Shown: positions 7,687 to 19,310, numbered from the stretch's first letter. The stretch: DNA of 44,331 bases from Psychrobacillus vulpis (GCF_006861825.1 NZ_VDGI01000025.1:1-44331); one strand, 5' to 3'. Notes: generated by a model from the sequence alone, not told the origin. Numbers and translations are program-made.

Positions 7687-9901
7687 ACCAAATCCAGAGC
7701 AAATTAAAGAACAAAAAATATATGCGCAAATGGGTATGTCAGACGAAGAATTTGAAATGGTAGAGAAGATTTTAGGTCGTCTTCCAAACTACACAGAAAC
7801 TGGGTTGTTCTCAGTTATGTGGTCTGAACACTGCTCATATAAAAACTCTAAACCTGTATTACGAAAGTTCCCTACGAAAGGTCCACAAGTACTGCAAGGT
7901 CCTGGTGAAGGTGCTGGAATCGTAGATATAGGAGATGGTCAAGCAGTAGTATTTAAAATGGAATCTCATAATCACCCTTCAGCAATTGAGCCATACCAAG
8001 GGGCTGCAACAGGTGTTGGTGGTATTATTCGTGACGTATTCTCAATGGGTGCACGTCCAATTGCAATGTTGAATTCTCTTCGTTTTGGAGAATTAAAAAC
8101 TCCACGTGTGAAGTACTTGTTTGAAGAAGTAGTAGCAGGTATTGCTGGATATGGTAACTGTATCGGTATTCCAACAGTCGGTGGAGAAATCCAATTTGAC
8201 GATTGCTATGAAGGAAATCCATTAGTGAATGCTATGTGTGTAGGGTTGATTAACCATGAAGATATTCAAAAGGGAATTGCAGCAGGTGAAGGCAATACAG
8301 TTATGTATGCAGGTGCTAAAACTGGACGTGACGGTATTCACGGAGCAACATTTGCATCGGAAGAATTGACAGAAGCTTCAGAAGAAAAACGTCCAGCAGT
8401 TCAAGTAGGAGATCCATTTATGGAAAAACTTTTACTAGAAGCTTGTTTAGAAGTAATTAAATCTGATGCTCTTATTGGTATTCAAGATATGGGTGCTGCA
8501 GGGTTAACTTCATCATCTGCTGAAATGGCTTCAAAGGCTGGTTACGGTGTAGAAATGAATCTAGACTTTGTTCCACAGCGTGAGACAGGTATGACTGCTT
8601 ATGAAATGATGCTTTCGGAATCCCAAGAACGTATGTTGATCGTAGTGAAAAAAGGTCGCGAAGATGAAATCGTAAAGATTTTTGAAAAATACGACTTAGA
8701 TTGTGTTGCAGTTGGGAAAGTAACAAATGATAAAATGCTTCGTTTGCTTCATAAAGGAGAAGTTGTTGCAGAAGTACCTGCAGATGCACTAGCGGAAGAA
8801 GCGCCAGTGTATCATAAGCCATCTTCTGTACCTGCTTACTTTACAGAATTCCAAGCGATGAATAATGAAGAGCCAGCAGTTTCAAATTACAAAGAAGCAC
8901 TGCTGAACTTGTTGCAACAACCAACAATTGCTTCAAAAGAATGGGTTTATGACCAATACGACTATCAAGTTCGTACAAGCACAGTTGTAACACCTGGTTC
9001 AGATGCTGCTGTAGTACGCGTACGTGGTACAAATAAAGGGTTGGCAATGACAACAGATTGTAATTCTAGATACATCTACTTAGATCCTGTTGTAGGTGGA
9101 AAAATCGCAGTAGCAGAAGCAGCTCGTAACGTAGTATGTTCAGGGGCGAAACCACTTGCAATTACAGACTGCTTAAACTTTGGTAATCCGGAAAATCCAG
9201 AAATCTTCTGGCAACTGGAAAAATCAGCAGATGGTATTGCAGAAGCTTGTATCGCTTTAAACTCACCGGTTATTGGTGGAAATGTTTCGTTATACAATGA
9301 GCGTAGTGGAACAGCTGTTTACCCTACACCGACTATAGGTCTTGTTGGTCTTGTAGAAGATTTAGCTCATGTTACAACACAGTCTGTAAAACAAGCTGGA
9401 GATATCGTTTATGTAATTGGTGAAACGAAAACAGAATTCGGTGGATCTGAGCTTCAAAAATTAGTGGAAAAACGTATTTTTGGTCAAGCACCTTCGATTG
9501 ATCTAGAAGTGGAAGCGGCACGTCAAAAAGCGTTACTTTCAGCAATCCAATCTGGAGTTGTACAATCTGCTCATGATATTGCAGAAGGTGGACTTGCAGT
9601 GGCGTTAGCTGAAAAAGCATTTGGTGCAAAAGCTCTTGGAGTAGAAGTAACATTAAATGGCTCTGCTACAACAGCATTATTTAGTGAGTCTCAATCACGT
9701 TTCCTTGTAACTGTTAAGCCTGAAAATACAGCTAAATTTGAAGAAATCGTAAAAGACGCGGTTAAAATTGGTGCTGTAACAGATTCTAATAAAGTAGTTA
9801 TTTCAAATGAAGACGGAACTGAATGGATTAGCGGTTCTGTTGACGAATTCCGTTCCGCTTGGAAAGGAGCAATATCATGCTTGCTGAACTCAGAGGCTTA
9901 A
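7670..9901 (+). CDS. purL: FGAM synthase large subunit PurL (small type)
   Basis: A 743-aa PurL of the small Gram-positive type, which needs separate PurS and Pur[33 protein letters not shown] and [19 protein letters not shown] are family signatures of the ATP- and FGAR-binding halves. The GGAGGG at 7658-7663 supports ATG 7670; a second ATG at 7679 is possible. It overlaps purQ by 17 and purF by 25 bases. Confidence 0.97.
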   Translation: MSIMLEPNPEQIKEQKIYAQMGMSDEEFEMVEKILGRLPNYTETGLFSVMWSEHCSYKNSKPVLRKFPTKGPQVLQGPGEGAGIVDIGDGQAVVFKMESHNHPSAIEPYQGAATGVGGIIRDVFSMGARPIAMLNSLRFGELKTPRVKYLFEEVVAGIAGYGNCIGIPTVGGEIQFDDCYEGNPLVNAMCVGLINHEDIQKGIAAGEGNTVMYAGAKTGRDGIHGATFASEELTEASEEKRPAVQVGDPFMEKLLLEACLEVIKSDALIGIQDMGAAGLTSSSAEMASKAGYGVEMNLDFVPQRETGMTAYEMMLSESQERMLIVVKKGREDEIVKIFEKYDLDCVAVGKVTNDKMLRLLHKGEVVAEVPADALAEEAPVYHKPSSVPAYFTEFQAMNNEEPAVSNYKEALLNLLQQPTIASKEWVYDQYDYQVRTSTVVTPGSDAAVVRVRGTNKGLAMTTDCNSRYIYLDPVVGGKIAVAEAARNVVCSGAKPLAITDCLNFGNPENPEIFWQLEKSADGIAEACIALNSPVIGGNVSLYNERSGTAVYPTPTIGLVGLVEDLAHVTTQSVKQAGDIVYVIGETKTEFGGSELQKLVEKRIFGQAPSIDLEVEAARQKALLSAIQSGVVQSAHDIAEGGLAVALAEKAFGAKALGVEVTLNGSATTALFSESQSRFLVTVKPENTAKFEEIVKDAVKIGAVTDSNKVVISNEDGTEWISGSVDEFRSAWKGAISCLLNSEA

Positions 9902-11298
9902 ACGAAGAATGTGGTGTTTTTGGAATATGGGGACATCCAGATCCAGCGCCAATTAGCTACTATGGTTTACATGCACTTCAGCATAGAGGTCAAGAAGGTG
10001 CAGGAATTGTCGTAACGGATGGAAAGTTTTTACGTGCTGTCAAAGGTGAAGGACTAGTTAATGATGTTTTTAGTAATGGTAAGCTTGAAAAACTGGATGG
10101 AAAAGCTGCAATTGCACATGTGCGTTATGCAACAGCAGGTGGTTCAGGAATCGAAAATGTTCAACCACTACTTTTCAATTCCACTACTGGAAGTCTAGCG
10201 ATTGCGCATAACGGAAACATTGTTAATGCAGTTCATTTGAAACGTAATTTAGAAAAACAAGGAAGTATATTCCAAACGACTTCCGATACAGAGGTGCTAG
10301 CACATCTGTTGAAAAAAAGTCACCATACCTCTTTAGAGGAACGTGCAAAACAAGCACTTAAGTTATTGGAGGGTGCTTTTGCATTCATCATTTTAACGGA
10401 AGATACTATGATGGTTGCGCAAGATCCTCACGGAATGCGTCCGCTGTCATTAGGTAAACTAGGCGATGCTTGGGTTGTAGCTTCTGAGACGAGTGCGTTT
10501 GATTTGATCGGAGCGGAAGTAATTCGTTCCGTTGAGCCAGGCGAACTAATTATTATTAATGATAAAGGCTTACGTTCAGAACGCTTTTCGGAGCCTGCAG
10601 AACGAGCTATTTGTACAATGGAATACGTTTATTTTTCAAGACCGGATTCAGATATCGATGGTATTAATATTCATATGGCACGAAAACGCCTTGGGAAGCA
10701 GCTTGCAAAAGAAATTCAAGTAGAGGCAGACGTTGTAACTGGTGTACCTGATTCAAGTATTTCTGCTGCGATTGGTTTTTCGGAAGCATCTGGTATCCCT
10801 TACGAAATGGGTCTTATTAAAAACAGATATGTTGGACGTACGTTTATTCAACCTTCACAAGATTTACGTGAACGTGGCGTGAAGATGAAGCTTTCTCCAG
10901 TACGCCAAGTAGTCCACGGGAAACGTGTTGTGATGGTGGATGATTCTATCGTACGTGGAACCACTTCTAAACGTATTGTGAAAATGCTAAAAGAAGCGGG
11001 AGCGAAAGAAGTACATGTTGTTATCAGCTCCCCTCCATTAAAAAGTCCTTGTTTTTATGGAATAGATATTAGTACGGATGAGGAGTTAATTGCTTCTAAC
11101 AATAGCGTGGAAGAAATGCGTGAATTGATTGGTGCAGACTCGCTTTCATTTTTATCAGTTGAAGGTATGGTTCAAGCAATCGGACGTACAGATGAAGGGA
11201 AAAATTGTGGACACTGTTTAGCTTGTTTCACAGGTGAGTATCCAACATCTATTTCTCCAAATACGGTTTTACCACATGAAAAAGAGCTTGTTCGATAG
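9877..11298 (+). CDS. purF: Glutamine PRPP amidotransferase PurF
   Basis: A 473-aa enzyme for the first committed step, PRPP + Gln to phosphoribosylamine. Start ATG 9877 (AAAGGAG seven bases upstream) gives [12 protein letters not shown]12, the 11-residue propeptide and N-terminal nucleophile Cys known from B. subtilis PurF. An in-frame TTG 18 bases earlier lacks support. [14 protein letters not shown] is the PRPP loop. Cysteines in AICTMEY, SPCFYG and NCGHCLAC match the four ligands of the oxygen-sensitive 4Fe-4S cluster. Confidence 0.97.
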   Translation: MLAELRGLNEECGVFGIWGHPDPAPISYYGLHALQHRGQEGAGIVVTDGKFLRAVKGEGLVNDVFSNGKLEKLDGKAAIAHVRYATAGGSGIENVQPLLFNSTTGSLAIAHNGNIVNAVHLKRNLEKQGSIFQTTSDTEVLAHLLKKSHHTSLEERAKQALKLLEGAFAFIILTEDTMMVAQDPHGMRPLSLGKLGDAWVVASETSAFDLIGAEVIRSVEPGELIIINDKGLRSERFSEPAERAICTMEYVYFSRPDSDIDGINIHMARKRLGKQLAKEIQVEADVVTGVPDSSISAAIGFSEASGIPYEMGLIKNRYVGRTFIQPSQDLRERGVKMKLSPVRQVVHGKRVVMVDDSIVRGTTSKRIVKMLKEAGAKEVHVVISSPPLKSPCFYGIDISTDEELIASNNSVEEMRELIGADSLSFLSVEGMVQAIGRTDEGKNCGHCLACFTGEYPTSISPNTVLPHEKELVR

Positions 11299-11309
11299 GG
11301 GGATTCAAC

Positions 11310-12365
11310 GTGTCAAAAGCATATGAAAAAGCTGGCGTAAATATTGAAGCTGGCTATGAAGCAGTACAAAGAATGAAATCACATGTCGAACGTACAGCTA
11401 GAAAAGGTATCATGGGTACTTTTGGTGGATTCGGTGGAATGTTTGATCTGTCTTCATTGAACTATAAAGAGCCTGTCCTTATTTCTGGAACTGATGGTGT
11501 TGGTACAAAGCTAAAGCTTGCATTTATGACAGATTCACACGATACAATCGGTGTGGATTGTGTGGCAATGTGTGTGAATGACATTGTAGCGCAAGGAGCG
11601 GAGCCGTTATTTTTCCTGGATTATGTTGCGGTTGGAAAAGCAGTGCCTGAGCGTATCGAACAAATTGTGAAAGGTGTTGCAGATGGCTGTGTACAATCTG
11701 GAGCAGCTTTAATCGGAGGAGAAACGGCTGAAATGCCAGGTCTGTACGAAGAAGATGAGTATGACCTGGCAGGATTTGCTGTTGGTGCTTGCGAAAAAAC
11801 GAAAATTGTAACTGGTGAAAAAATTGCAGAAGGTGACGTGCTAGTTGGGATAGCTTCTAGTGGAGTTCACTCAAATGGTTATTCACTTGTACGTAAAATT
11901 GTATTTGAAGAGCAAGGATATAGTACGGATACGATAGTTACTGGTTATGAAGAGCTTGGAGCAATCGGTAACGCACTTCTTACACCTACGAAAATTTATG
12001 CAAAGCCAGTTATCGAAATGCATAACGAACTTTCTATACATGGAATGGCTCATGTTACAGGTGGAGGTTTCTATGAAAACTTGCCGCGAATGATGCCAGA
12101 AGGTTTAGCTGTAGAAATTGATTTAGGTTCATGGGAAGTGCTTCCTATTTTCCATCTATTGAAAGAAAAAGGCGAGTTAACTGATAAAGATTTATATAAT
12201 GTATTTAATATGGGAATTGGCTTTGTAGTTGCACTTTCAGAAGAAGAAGCGCAAAAGGCAATTACAATTGCGGAGACTCATGGAGAAAAAGCTTACATTA
12301 TAGGTCGTGTTGTCAAAGGTGAAGGTGTTTTATTCAACGGAACACATGACGGGAGTTTAGTCTAA
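11310..12365 (+). CDS. purM: AIR synthetase PurM
   Basis: A 351-aa enzyme closing the imidazole ring (FGAM + ATP to AIR). [25 protein letters not shown] and [14 protein letters not shown] are PurM signatures, as is [14 protein letters not shown] near residue 250. GTG start with GGGGGATT upstream, 11 bases after purF. Its TAA shares one base with the purN start. Confidence 0.97.
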   Translation: MSKAYEKAGVNIEAGYEAVQRMKSHVERTARKGIMGTFGGFGGMFDLSSLNYKEPVLISGTDGVGTKLKLAFMTDSHDTIGVDCVAMCVNDIVAQGAEPLFFLDYVAVGKAVPERIEQIVKGVADGCVQSGAALIGGETAEMPGLYEEDEYDLAGFAVGACEKTKIVTGEKIAEGDVLVGIASSGVHSNGYSLVRKIVFEEQGYSTDTIVTGYEELGAIGNALLTPTKIYAKPVIEMHNELSIHGMAHVTGGGFYENLPRMMPEGLAVEIDLGSWEVLPIFHLLKEKGELTDKDLYNVFNMGIGFVVALSEEEAQKAITIAETHGEKAYIIGRVVKGEGVLFNGTHDGSLV

Positions 12366-12937
12366 TGTCTGCAACTCCCAAAATAGCAGTATTTGCATCT
12401 GGTAGTGGGAGTAATTTTCAGGCTATCTATGATGCAATGAAGGCTGGAGATTTAACTGGTTCTATTGCACTTGTCGTAACGGATAAGCCGAACGCATTTG
12501 TCGTAGAACGAGCAAGTATTGCAGGTATTGAAACACTTGCTATTAAGCCTGCAAACTATCCTTCCAAGGAAGCATATGAGCATGTAATTTTACAAAAGCT
12601 ATCAGAGCTACAAGTGGAATGGATTATCCTTGCTGGATACATGCGCCTAATCGGTGATGTACTGCTTGAAGCGTATCCGAATAGAATTATTAATATTCAT
12701 CCGTCATTACTCCCTTCATTCCCAGGAAAAGATGCAATCGGACAAGCGATGGCTCATGGAGTGAAAGTAACAGGTGTAACTGTACATTATGTAGATGCTG
12801 GGATGGACACTGGTCCGATTTTAGCTCAAGCAGCTGTTACGGTAGTGGATGGAGATAGAGAGAAAACCGAAGCTCGCATACATGAAGTGGAACATGAACT
12901 ATATACTAAAACATTAAATCAATTATTTAGCCTGTAA
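12365..12937 (+). CDS. purN: Phosphoribosylglycinamide formyltransferase PurN
   Basis: A 190-aa folate-dependent transformylase (GAR to FGAR). VFASGSGSNFQAI is the phosphate-binding loop. NIHPSLLPSFPG holds the catalytic Asn and His, and YVDAGMDTGPILAQ the catalytic Asp. It starts inside the purM stop codon (TAATG), so it depends on re-initiation. A 135-bp gap with a repeat follows. Confidence 0.96.
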   Translation: MSATPKIAVFASGSGSNFQAIYDAMKAGDLTGSIALVVTDKPNAFVVERASIAGIETLAIKPANYPSKEAYEHVILQKLSELQVEWIILAGYMRLIGDVLLEAYPNRIINIHPSLLPSFPGKDAIGQAMAHGVKVTGVTVHYVDAGMDTGPILAQAAVTVVDGDREKTEARIHEVEHELYTKTLNQLFSL

Positions 12938-12963
12938 TTTTACCGGCTTTTCTATCAATTAAA

Positions 12964-13055
12964 TGTCTAGCTCTAGCGCCTAGCCCGATAAAATCAATGC
13001 AGATTATTCTCTATTAAAAAGATTTGCAGGGCAGACAAAGGCGCTTGCGCTTTTC
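12964..13055. repeat. Dispersed Bacillales repeat between purN and purH
   Basis: TGTCTAGCTCTAGCGCCTAG at the left and AAAGGCGCTTGCGCTTTTC at the right are ends I recognise from repeats common in Bacillaceae intergenic regions. AGCGCCT (12975-12981) is complementary to AGGCGCT (13039-13045). Inside are short AT-rich arms. No protein is encoded. It ends a few bases before the purH ribosome site. Confidence 0.6.
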
Positions 13056-13072
13056 TTATAGGAGGAAATATC

Positions 13073-14608
13073 GTGTCAAAACGTGCTTTACTTAGTGTTT
13101 CAGATAAATCAGGAATTCTCGAATTTGCAAAAGAGTTGGAACAACTTGGATATGAGATATTATCAACTGGTGGTACGAAAGCATTTCTTCAAGAAAATGG
13201 GGTAGCAATTACACCAGTAGACCAAGTAACAAACTTTCCAGAAATTTTGGATGGTCGAGTAAAAACATTGAATCCAATGATTCACGGTGGATTATTAGCA
13301 AAACATGATGATCCATCTCATCAAGCACAATTAGAAGAGCATGGTATTTCGCCAATTGAGATTGTTTGCGTTAATTTATATCCTTTCCGCGAAACTATTT
13401 CAAAACCTGACGTTACAACGGAAGACGCAATTGAAAATATTGATATCGGTGGACCAGCAATGTTACGTGCATCTGCAAAAAATCATCAGTATGTGACAGT
13501 AATCACTGATTCCACTGATTATGATGAAGTATTAGCTGAATTAAAAACAGATGGGAAAACAACTTTAGTAACTCGCCGCAAACTTGCTGCAAAGGTATTC
13601 CGTCACACAGCAGCTTATGATGCTATGATTGCTGGTTTCATGACTGATCTAACTGGTGAAGAATTCCCAGAGTTGTTGACACTTACATATGAACGTAAGC
13701 AAGCTTTACGTTATGGTGAAAATCCACATCAAAAAGCTGCATTTTATAAGCGCCCACTTGGTTCAGATTTCTCTATAGCTTCTGCAACTCAATTACATGG
13801 GAAAGAGCTTTCTTACAATAATATTCAAGATGCAAATGCTGCGATTCAAATTGTGAAAGAATTTAATCTTCCTGCTGCTGTTGCAGTTAAGCATATGAAT
13901 CCTTGTGGTGTTGGAACTGGTGATACAATTGCTGCAGCATTCCAAAAAGCTTATGAAGCAGACGAAACTTCTATTTTCGGTGGAATCATCGCATTAAATC
14001 GTGAAGTAGATGCAGAAACAGCAAAAACTCTTGCTGGTATTTTCTTAGAAATTATTATTGCCCCATCGTTCTCAGAAGAGGCAATTTCAATGTTAACTGC
14101 GAAAAAGAATATTCGTTTGATGACGATTTCTTTTGAACAAACGAAAAAGGATGCATTAAATACAGTATCAGTAGAAGGTGGGCTATTAGTTCAATCTCCT
14201 GATACATTTGGCTTAAAAGATGCAGACGTGAAAGTAGTAACAGATCGTGAGCCTACAGCTGAAGAGTGGAAAGCACTAGAGCTTGGATGGAATGTTGTGA
14301 AGCATGTAAAATCTAATGCAATTGTTGTTGCAACAGAAGATATGACAATTGGTGTTGGTGCTGGTCAGATGAACCGTGTAGGATCGGCAAAAATTGCACT
14401 TGAACAAGCTGGTGAACGTGCACAAGGAGCAGCACTTGCTTCAGATGCATTCTTCCCAATGAATGATACGGTAGAAACAGCTGCAAAAGCTGGTATTACT
14501 GCAATAATTCAACCAGGGGGATCTGTGAAAGACGAAGATTCTATCCAAAAAGCAAATGAATACGGAATTGCAATGGTTTTCACTCGCATTCGTCATTTCA
14601 AACATTAA
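13073..14608 (+). CDS. purH: Bifunctional AICAR formyltransferase / IMP cyclohydrolase PurH
   Basis: A 511-aa enzyme for the last two steps to IMP. The N-terminal cyclohydrolase domain begins [13 protein letters not shown] and contains [14 protein letters not shown]. The transformylase domain contains [11 protein letters not shown] and the catalytic AVKHMNPCG. The family-typical C terminus is present, here reading RIRHFKH. GTG start with AGGAGG upstream. Confidence 0.97.
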   Translation: MSKRALLSVSDKSGILEFAKELEQLGYEILSTGGTKAFLQENGVAITPVDQVTNFPEILDGRVKTLNPMIHGGLLAKHDDPSHQAQLEEHGISPIEIVCVNLYPFRETISKPDVTTEDAIENIDIGGPAMLRASAKNHQYVTVITDSTDYDEVLAELKTDGKTTLVTRRKLAAKVFRHTAAYDAMIAGFMTDLTGEEFPELLTLTYERKQALRYGENPHQKAAFYKRPLGSDFSIASATQLHGKELSYNNIQDANAAIQIVKEFNLPAAVAVKHMNPCGVGTGDTIAAAFQKAYEADETSIFGGIIALNREVDAETAKTLAGIFLEIIIAPSFSEEAISMLTAKKNIRLMTISFEQTKKDALNTVSVEGGLLVQSPDTFGLKDADVKVVTDREPTAEEWKALELGWNVVKHVKSNAIVVATEDMTIGVGAGQMNRVGSAKIALEQAGERAQGAALASDAFFPMNDTVETAAKAGITAIIQPGGSVKDEDSIQKANEYGIAMVFTRIRHFKH

Positions 14609-14623
14609 GGGAGGCGCATTCAT

Positions 14624-15883
14624 ATGAATATTCTCGTAATTGGTAGTGGCGGACGTGAACATGCCATCGTAAAGCAATTCAAGAATTCATCTTCTGTTAG
14701 TAAGGTATTCGTAGCACCAGGTAACGCTGGAATGGAAAATGATGCTCAGATTGTTCCAATCGATGTAATGGAGTTTGAAGAGCTTGAACAATTTGCAAAA
14801 GATAATGCTATTGACTTAACGTTTGTTGGTCCAGAGCAGCCACTTGTTGCTGGTATTGTTGATCATTTTACAAAGCATGGACTTCGTATTTTTGGCCCTA
14901 ATAAAGCTGCGGCACAAATTGAAGGAAGTAAATCATTCGCAAAAGAACTTATGAAAAAGTATAATATCCCAACTGCTGCATATGAAACATTTACAGAAGT
15001 AGATAAGGCAAAAGCATATATAGAAAAGCTAGGAGCTCCAATTGTTATCAAAGCAGACGGACTTGCTGCAGGTAAAGGTGTCGTTGTTGCCCTCACAGTG
15101 GAAGAAGCGAATACGGCAGTCGAAGACATGATTGGTAATCAATTATTTGGTGAATCTTCTTCAAGTGTAGTAATTGAAGAGTTTTTAGTTGGAGAAGAAA
15201 TATCGTATATGTCATTTGTTCACAACGGACAAATTTATCCAATGGTTATTTCTCAAGATCATAAACGTGCATATGACGGTGATAAAGGGCCAAATACTGG
15301 AGGAATGGGTGCTTATTCACCAGTTCCTCAAATTTCGAGCGAAGTAGTGGAATTAGCTTACAATACAGTCGTAGTTCCAACAGTGAAAGCTATGGAGCTA
15401 GAAGGTACACCGTTCACTGGTATTTTATATGCTGGGCTTATTATTACGAATGAAGGACCAAAAGTAATTGAGTTTAATGCTCGTTTTGGAGATCCGGAAA
15501 CACAAGTAGTACTACCTCGTATGACGAGTGATTTCGGTGAATTTATGACTGCATTAATGGATGAAAAGCCATTCGAATTAGAGTGGTCAGAAGAAGTAAT
15601 GTTAGGTGTCGTTGTTGCATCAGAAGGGTATCCATCAGATGTGAAAAAAGGTGCTATGCTCCCTGAACTTCAAACTTTAACAGAGGCGGGATTGCACGTC
15701 TTTCATGCAGGCACAAAAGCCGAAGCAGGTGGATTTATCGCTAACGGTGGTCGCGTTATCTTAGTTGCTGCAAGTGAAAAAACGTTAAAAGAAGCACAGC
15801 AAAAAGTATATGACGGTTTGTCTACGTTGGAATGGGATGGTTTATTCTTCCGTAAAGATATCGGCTGGCGAACTTTTCAATAA
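14624..15883 (+). CDS. purD: Phosphoribosylamine-glycine ligase PurD
   Basis: A 419-aa ATP-grasp ligase making GAR. VIGSGGREHAIVKQ at the N terminus, VIKADGLAAGKGVVVA in the ATP-binding part and FNARFGDPETQVVLPR near residue 290 are PurD signatures. Start ATG 14624 with GGGAGG upstream, 15 bases after purH. It is the last gene of the operon. Confidence 0.97.
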   Translation: MNILVIGSGGREHAIVKQFKNSSSVSKVFVAPGNAGMENDAQIVPIDVMEFEELEQFAKDNAIDLTFVGPEQPLVAGIVDHFTKHGLRIFGPNKAAAQIEGSKSFAKELMKKYNIPTAAYETFTEVDKAKAYIEKLGAPIVIKADGLAAGKGVVVALTVEEANTAVEDMIGNQLFGESSSSVVIEEFLVGEEISYMSFVHNGQIYPMVISQDHKRAYDGDKGPNTGGMGAYSPVPQISSEVVELAYNTVVVPTVKAMELEGTPFTGILYAGLIITNEGPKVIEFNARFGDPETQVVLPRMTSDFGEFMTALMDEKPFELEWSEEVMLGVVVASEGYPSDVKKGAMLPELQTLTEAGLHVFHAGTKAEAGGFIANGGRVILVAASEKTLKEAQQKVYDGLSTLEWDGLFFRKDIGWRTFQ

Positions 15884-15891
15884 GATTAAAG

Positions 15892-15930
15892 AGGATGTCC
15901 CAATAATTTGGTGACATCCTTATCTATTTA
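15892..15930 (+). terminator. pur operon terminator
   Basis: AGGATGTC then CCAA pairs with TTGG then GACATCCT (15892-15920), with one internal T bulge. The tail TATCTATTT is T-rich but interrupted, so efficiency may be moderate. Confidence 0.65.
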
Positions 15931-16017
15931 GAATAAAATAATAATTGTAACAGAATTTCCATTTTTAAGTAAACTATAAAATTTATCGGAATTCTCCAAA
16001 AAATATAATTGAGCACT

Positions 16018-16045
16018 TTGCTTTACTAAAGTGATGTGCTACTAT
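16018..16045 (+). promoter_or_regulatory. Candidate extended -10 promoter of yerA
   Basis: TTGCTT (16018-16023), 16-bp spacer, and TG-C-TACTAT (16037-16045) fit a sigma-A promoter with an extended -10. It is the best candidate in the 190-bp gap after purD, but the -35 is weak. Confidence 0.4.
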
Positions 16046-16082
16046 TATTTTTAAGAGAAATAAAGGAAGGAGAATGTTGTGC

Positions 16083-17813
16083 ATGCAGTATCCTATTTGG
16101 AAAATAGAAGACATAAGGCATCAACTAGATGTTGTTAATGGAACGAAATCACCGGATATTCTTATAAAAAACGCAACATATTTACATAGTCATTTAAAAA
16201 AATGGATTAACGGGAATATTTGGATTGTGAAAGATCGAATTGTTTACACTGGTTTGGAAATGCCACTCCTTTCTGAAAAGACCGAGGTGTATGATGCAAA
16301 TGGGCAAAAGATTGTACCTGGATATATGGAACCTCATGTACATCCATTCCAACTCTATCAACCACAAAGCTTTGCAGACTATGCAGCACAACACGGCACT
16401 ACAACATTCATTGCAGATAATTTAGTCTTATTCTTGGCGCTTGAAAATAAGAAAGCGTTTTCAATAATGAATCAGTTAAAAAAACTACCTTTTGCATTTT
16501 ATTGGTGGGCTCGTTTCGATTCTCAAACGGAATTAGAAAATGAAGAAGAACTATTCACGTCTAAAACAATTGGTGAATGGATTGAACGGCCGGATGTTAT
16601 TATGGGAGGCGAGCTAACTGGTTGGCCAAGACTATTATCCGGTGACGATCAAATGCTTTATTGGATGCAGCAAGCAAAATCGAATGGAATGAAAATTGAA
16701 GGTCATTTTCCAGGAGCTTCTGAGCGTACGTTAGCACGAATGCGTCTACTTGGAGCGGATGGCGACCATGAATCGATGACAATAGAAGAAGTGGAACGAC
16801 GAATCCTTCATGGTTATGCAGTTACATTACGTCATTCTTCGATACGACCAGATTTACCACATCTACTTAAAGGAATACTAGAGAAGGACCTTCAGATTTT
16901 TGATCATTTAATGATGACTACTGATGGTGCAACGCCATCATTCCATACTGATGGTGTAATGGATAAATGTATTCAAGTTGCTTTAGATGCTGGAGTTAAC
17001 CCAATTGATGCATACTTAATGGCATCATTCAATGTGGCTAAGTATTATAATTTATCCAATTTACATGGAGTTATCGCAACAGGAAGGTTTGCGACTCTGA
17101 ACTTTTTGGAGGATGAGCAAAGTCCAGTTCCTACGAGTGTTTTATCTAAAGGGGTTTGGTTAAAAAGAGATGGTGAGAAAGTTCAAGCGCTAGAACCAAT
17201 CGATTGGTCTGCAATGCCTGCGTTAGATTTAGATTTTGACTTAACAGAAGATGACTTCCAATTCTCTATGCCGTTTGGAATAGATATGGTAAATGACGTC
17301 ATTACAAAGCCATATTCTATAGCAGTAGATACAACAGACAATGAGCTTTCTACTAATCATGATGAGAGTTTTCTTATGTTAGTTGATAGGGATGGTAAGT
17401 GGAAAGTTACAACACTAATTAAAGGCTTTGCTACATCATTGAAAGGATTTGCATCTTCATATTCCAATACTGGTGATATATTATTAATTGGAAAGAATAA
17501 GAAGAGCATGTTAAAGGCCTTTCAAGAGATGAAAAAAATGCAAGGTGGAATTGTCCTTGTAGAAAATGAACAGGTCGTATGTTCTATTAAACTTCCGATT
17601 GGGGGATTGCTTTCTGATAAACCAATGGAAGAATTGATAGAAGAAGAGCTACTTTTGAAGGAAGAGTTGGCGGCTAGAGGATTTAAACATGGTGACGCTA
17701 TATATACATTACTATTTTTACAATCGACGCATTTACCATATGTTCGAATAACACAAAGAGGGATTTTCGATGTGATGAAAAAACAAGTTATGTTTCCAGC
17801 GGTGATGAGGTAA
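16083..17813 (+). CDS. yerA: Adenine deaminase-like amidohydrolase (YerA)
   Basis: A protein of about 576 aa of the adenine deaminase family (adenine to hypoxanthine plus ammonia). The N-terminal part NATYLHSHLKKWINGNIWI resembles B. subtilis YerA. GYMEPHVHPFQ gives the HxH metal site, GHFPGAS and MTTDGATPS the later metal and catalytic residues. ATG 16083 lies ten bases after GGAAGGAG; the in-frame ATG 16074 would be only one base from it. Context next to the pur operon fits purine salvage. YerA-type proteins are less characterised than Ade, so exact substrate is inferred. Confidence 0.85.
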   Translation: MQYPIWKIEDIRHQLDVVNGTKSPDILIKNATYLHSHLKKWINGNIWIVKDRIVYTGLEMPLLSEKTEVYDANGQKIVPGYMEPHVHPFQLYQPQSFADYAAQHGTTTFIADNLVLFLALENKKAFSIMNQLKKLPFAFYWWARFDSQTELENEEELFTSKTIGEWIERPDVIMGGELTGWPRLLSGDDQMLYWMQQAKSNGMKIEGHFPGASERTLARMRLLGADGDHESMTIEEVERRILHGYAVTLRHSSIRPDLPHLLKGILEKDLQIFDHLMMTTDGATPSFHTDGVMDKCIQVALDAGVNPIDAYLMASFNVAKYYNLSNLHGVIATGRFATLNFLEDEQSPVPTSVLSKGVWLKRDGEKVQALEPIDWSAMPALDLDFDLTEDDFQFSMPFGIDMVNDVITKPYSIAVDTTDNELSTNHDESFLMLVDRDGKWKVTTLIKGFATSLKGFASSYSNTGDILLIGKNKKSMLKAFQEMKKMQGGIVLVENEQVVCSIKLPIGGLLSDKPMEELIEEELLLKEELAARGFKHGDAIYTLLFLQSTHLPYVRITQRGIFDVMKKQVMFPAVMR

Positions 17814-17825
17814 GGGGGATGTCTT

Positions 17826-18881
17826 ATGTTCAAAAAATGGGGGATATTGTGTACAATTAGTTTGCTAGTTTTAACTGCTTGTTCCAATAAGGGAGAGGGA
17901 CAAGAAGAAACAAAAGAACCTATAGAAGAACCAGTAAATCCTGAAAATGAATTGGTGGAGGAGAAGATAGAACTCCCATACATAGCCCCTTTTACAGGAG
18001 TTGGCTCAGAAGAAGAGATAAAGCAAAGACCAATAATTGTTACGATGAATAACCATCCTCTTGCAAGGCCGCAATCAGGCATTGGACAAGCAGATATCGT
18101 TTATGAAATGGTTGCCGAAGGAAATGTTACGAGGTTTCTTGCACTCTATCAAAGTGAGATTCCTGAAACGATAGGTCCTGTTCGAAGTGCTCGTGATTAT
18201 TTTGTTAATCTTGCGAAGGGTCTCGACGCTTTTTATATTGCGCATGGTTATAGCCCAGATGCTCAGAAGATGTTAAATGCTAGAGTTGTTGATAATATTA
18301 ATGGGATGCAATATGATGGTATACTCTTTAAGCGTTCGAAAGATCGTAAAGCTCCACACAATTCGTATATTTCGAAAGAAAATATTTTTGCCGGAGCAGA
18401 AAAAGTAGGGGCATCCATGGAAATGAATAAAATTCCTTCCCTCTCTTTTTATGATTCTATAGAAGGTGCAAAAATAGGGAACCCTGCTTCTTCAGTTAGT
18501 ATTCGATATGGATCAGGAGCAAGCTTTGAAAACCAATATACGTATATACCAGAAGAAGGTTTATACGAAAGAAAATCAGCTGGAGTTTTAACGACGGATA
18601 AAGAAACCGAAGAGCCTGTTAAAATTTCCAATGTGATTTTCATGGAAATACCGCATAAAATAATTGATAATGCAGGTAGACAAGATTTAACATTAACGGG
18701 TAGTGGAAAGGCTTATCTATTCCAAGCTGGAGTAATGAGAGTAATAGATTGGGAGAATGTAGATGGAGTTCTTATCCCAATGGAAAATGGAGTGCCTGCA
18801 AAACTTGTAAAAGGAAAGTCTTGGGTTAGCTTCGTTCCAACGAATCCTGGATTAGAGAGTATGGTAAATTTCTTACCATAA
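17826..18881 (+). CDS. yerB: DUF3048 lipoprotein YerB
   Basis: A 351-aa protein with a lipoprotein signal: MFKKW, a hydrophobic core, and the lipobox LTAC (Cys20). An acidic linker rich in Glu follows (residues 25-55), then the DUF3048 domain with VTMNNHPLARPQSGIGQAD and GPVRSARDYFVNLA. The function is unknown; it is probably exported and membrane-anchored. It follows yerA by 12 bases and precedes yerC, as in B. subtilis. Confidence 0.9.
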   Translation: MFKKWGILCTISLLVLTACSNKGEGQEETKEPIEEPVNPENELVEEKIELPYIAPFTGVGSEEEIKQRPIIVTMNNHPLARPQSGIGQADIVYEMVAEGNVTRFLALYQSEIPETIGPVRSARDYFVNLAKGLDAFYIAHGYSPDAQKMLNARVVDNINGMQYDGILFKRSKDRKAPHNSYISKENIFAGAEKVGASMEMNKIPSLSFYDSIEGAKIGNPASSVSIRYGSGASFENQYTYIPEEGLYERKSAGVLTTDKETEEPVKISNVIFMEIPHKIIDNAGRQDLTLTGSGKAYLFQAGVMRVIDWENVDGVLIPMENGVPAKLVKGKSWVSFVPTNPGLESMVNFLP

Positions 18882-18914
18882 GTAGAACATTGTAATGAGG
18901 GGAATGATAAGATT

Positions 18915-19247
18915 ATGCAGGTGGATAAAATAAAAGGTCATCAAACTGACCAGCTATTTAAAGCAGTTTTAGAGTTAAAAGATATGGAAGAATGTTATCG
19001 TTTTTTTGATGATCTATGTACAATCAGTGAAATTCAATCGCTTGCACAACGCTTCGAAGTTGCTCATTTATTGAGACTGAAAAAAACATATGAAACGATT
19101 AAAAAAGAAACGGGTGCAAGTACAGCAACGATTTCACGAGTTAGACGTTGTTTTGACTATGGAAATGACACGTATGATGAAATGCTTGGACGCTTATATC
19201 CGGATGAACAGCCGTTTCAAAATCCAAGAGCTAAAACAGATAATTGA
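18915..19247 (+). CDS. yerC: YerC/TrpR-related DNA-binding protein
   Basis: A 110-aa member of the YerC/YecD family, related to the Trp repressor. The helix-turn-helix lies around residues 38-78, containing SEIQSLAQRFEVAHLL and GASTATISRVRRCFDYG. Targets are not known. The ATG follows GAGGGG at a rather long spacing. It is followed by a strong terminator at 19311, so it ends a transcription unit. Confidence 0.9.
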   Translation: MQVDKIKGHQTDQLFKAVLELKDMEECYRFFDDLCTISEIQSLAQRFEVAHLLRLKKTYETIKKETGASTATISRVRRCFDYGNDTYDEMLGRLYPDEQPFQNPRAKTDN

Positions 19248-19310
19248 CAAGCATTATAAAGACAGTTTTAGGATAAGCCTATTTGAAATAAGATTTAATA
19301 TTTACCCTTT

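Noticed and set aside
17522-18082. 186-aa minus-strand frame over yerA/yerB
   Set aside because: Antisense shadow of two clear genes; Ser/Pro/Cys-rich composition is typical of antisense frames.
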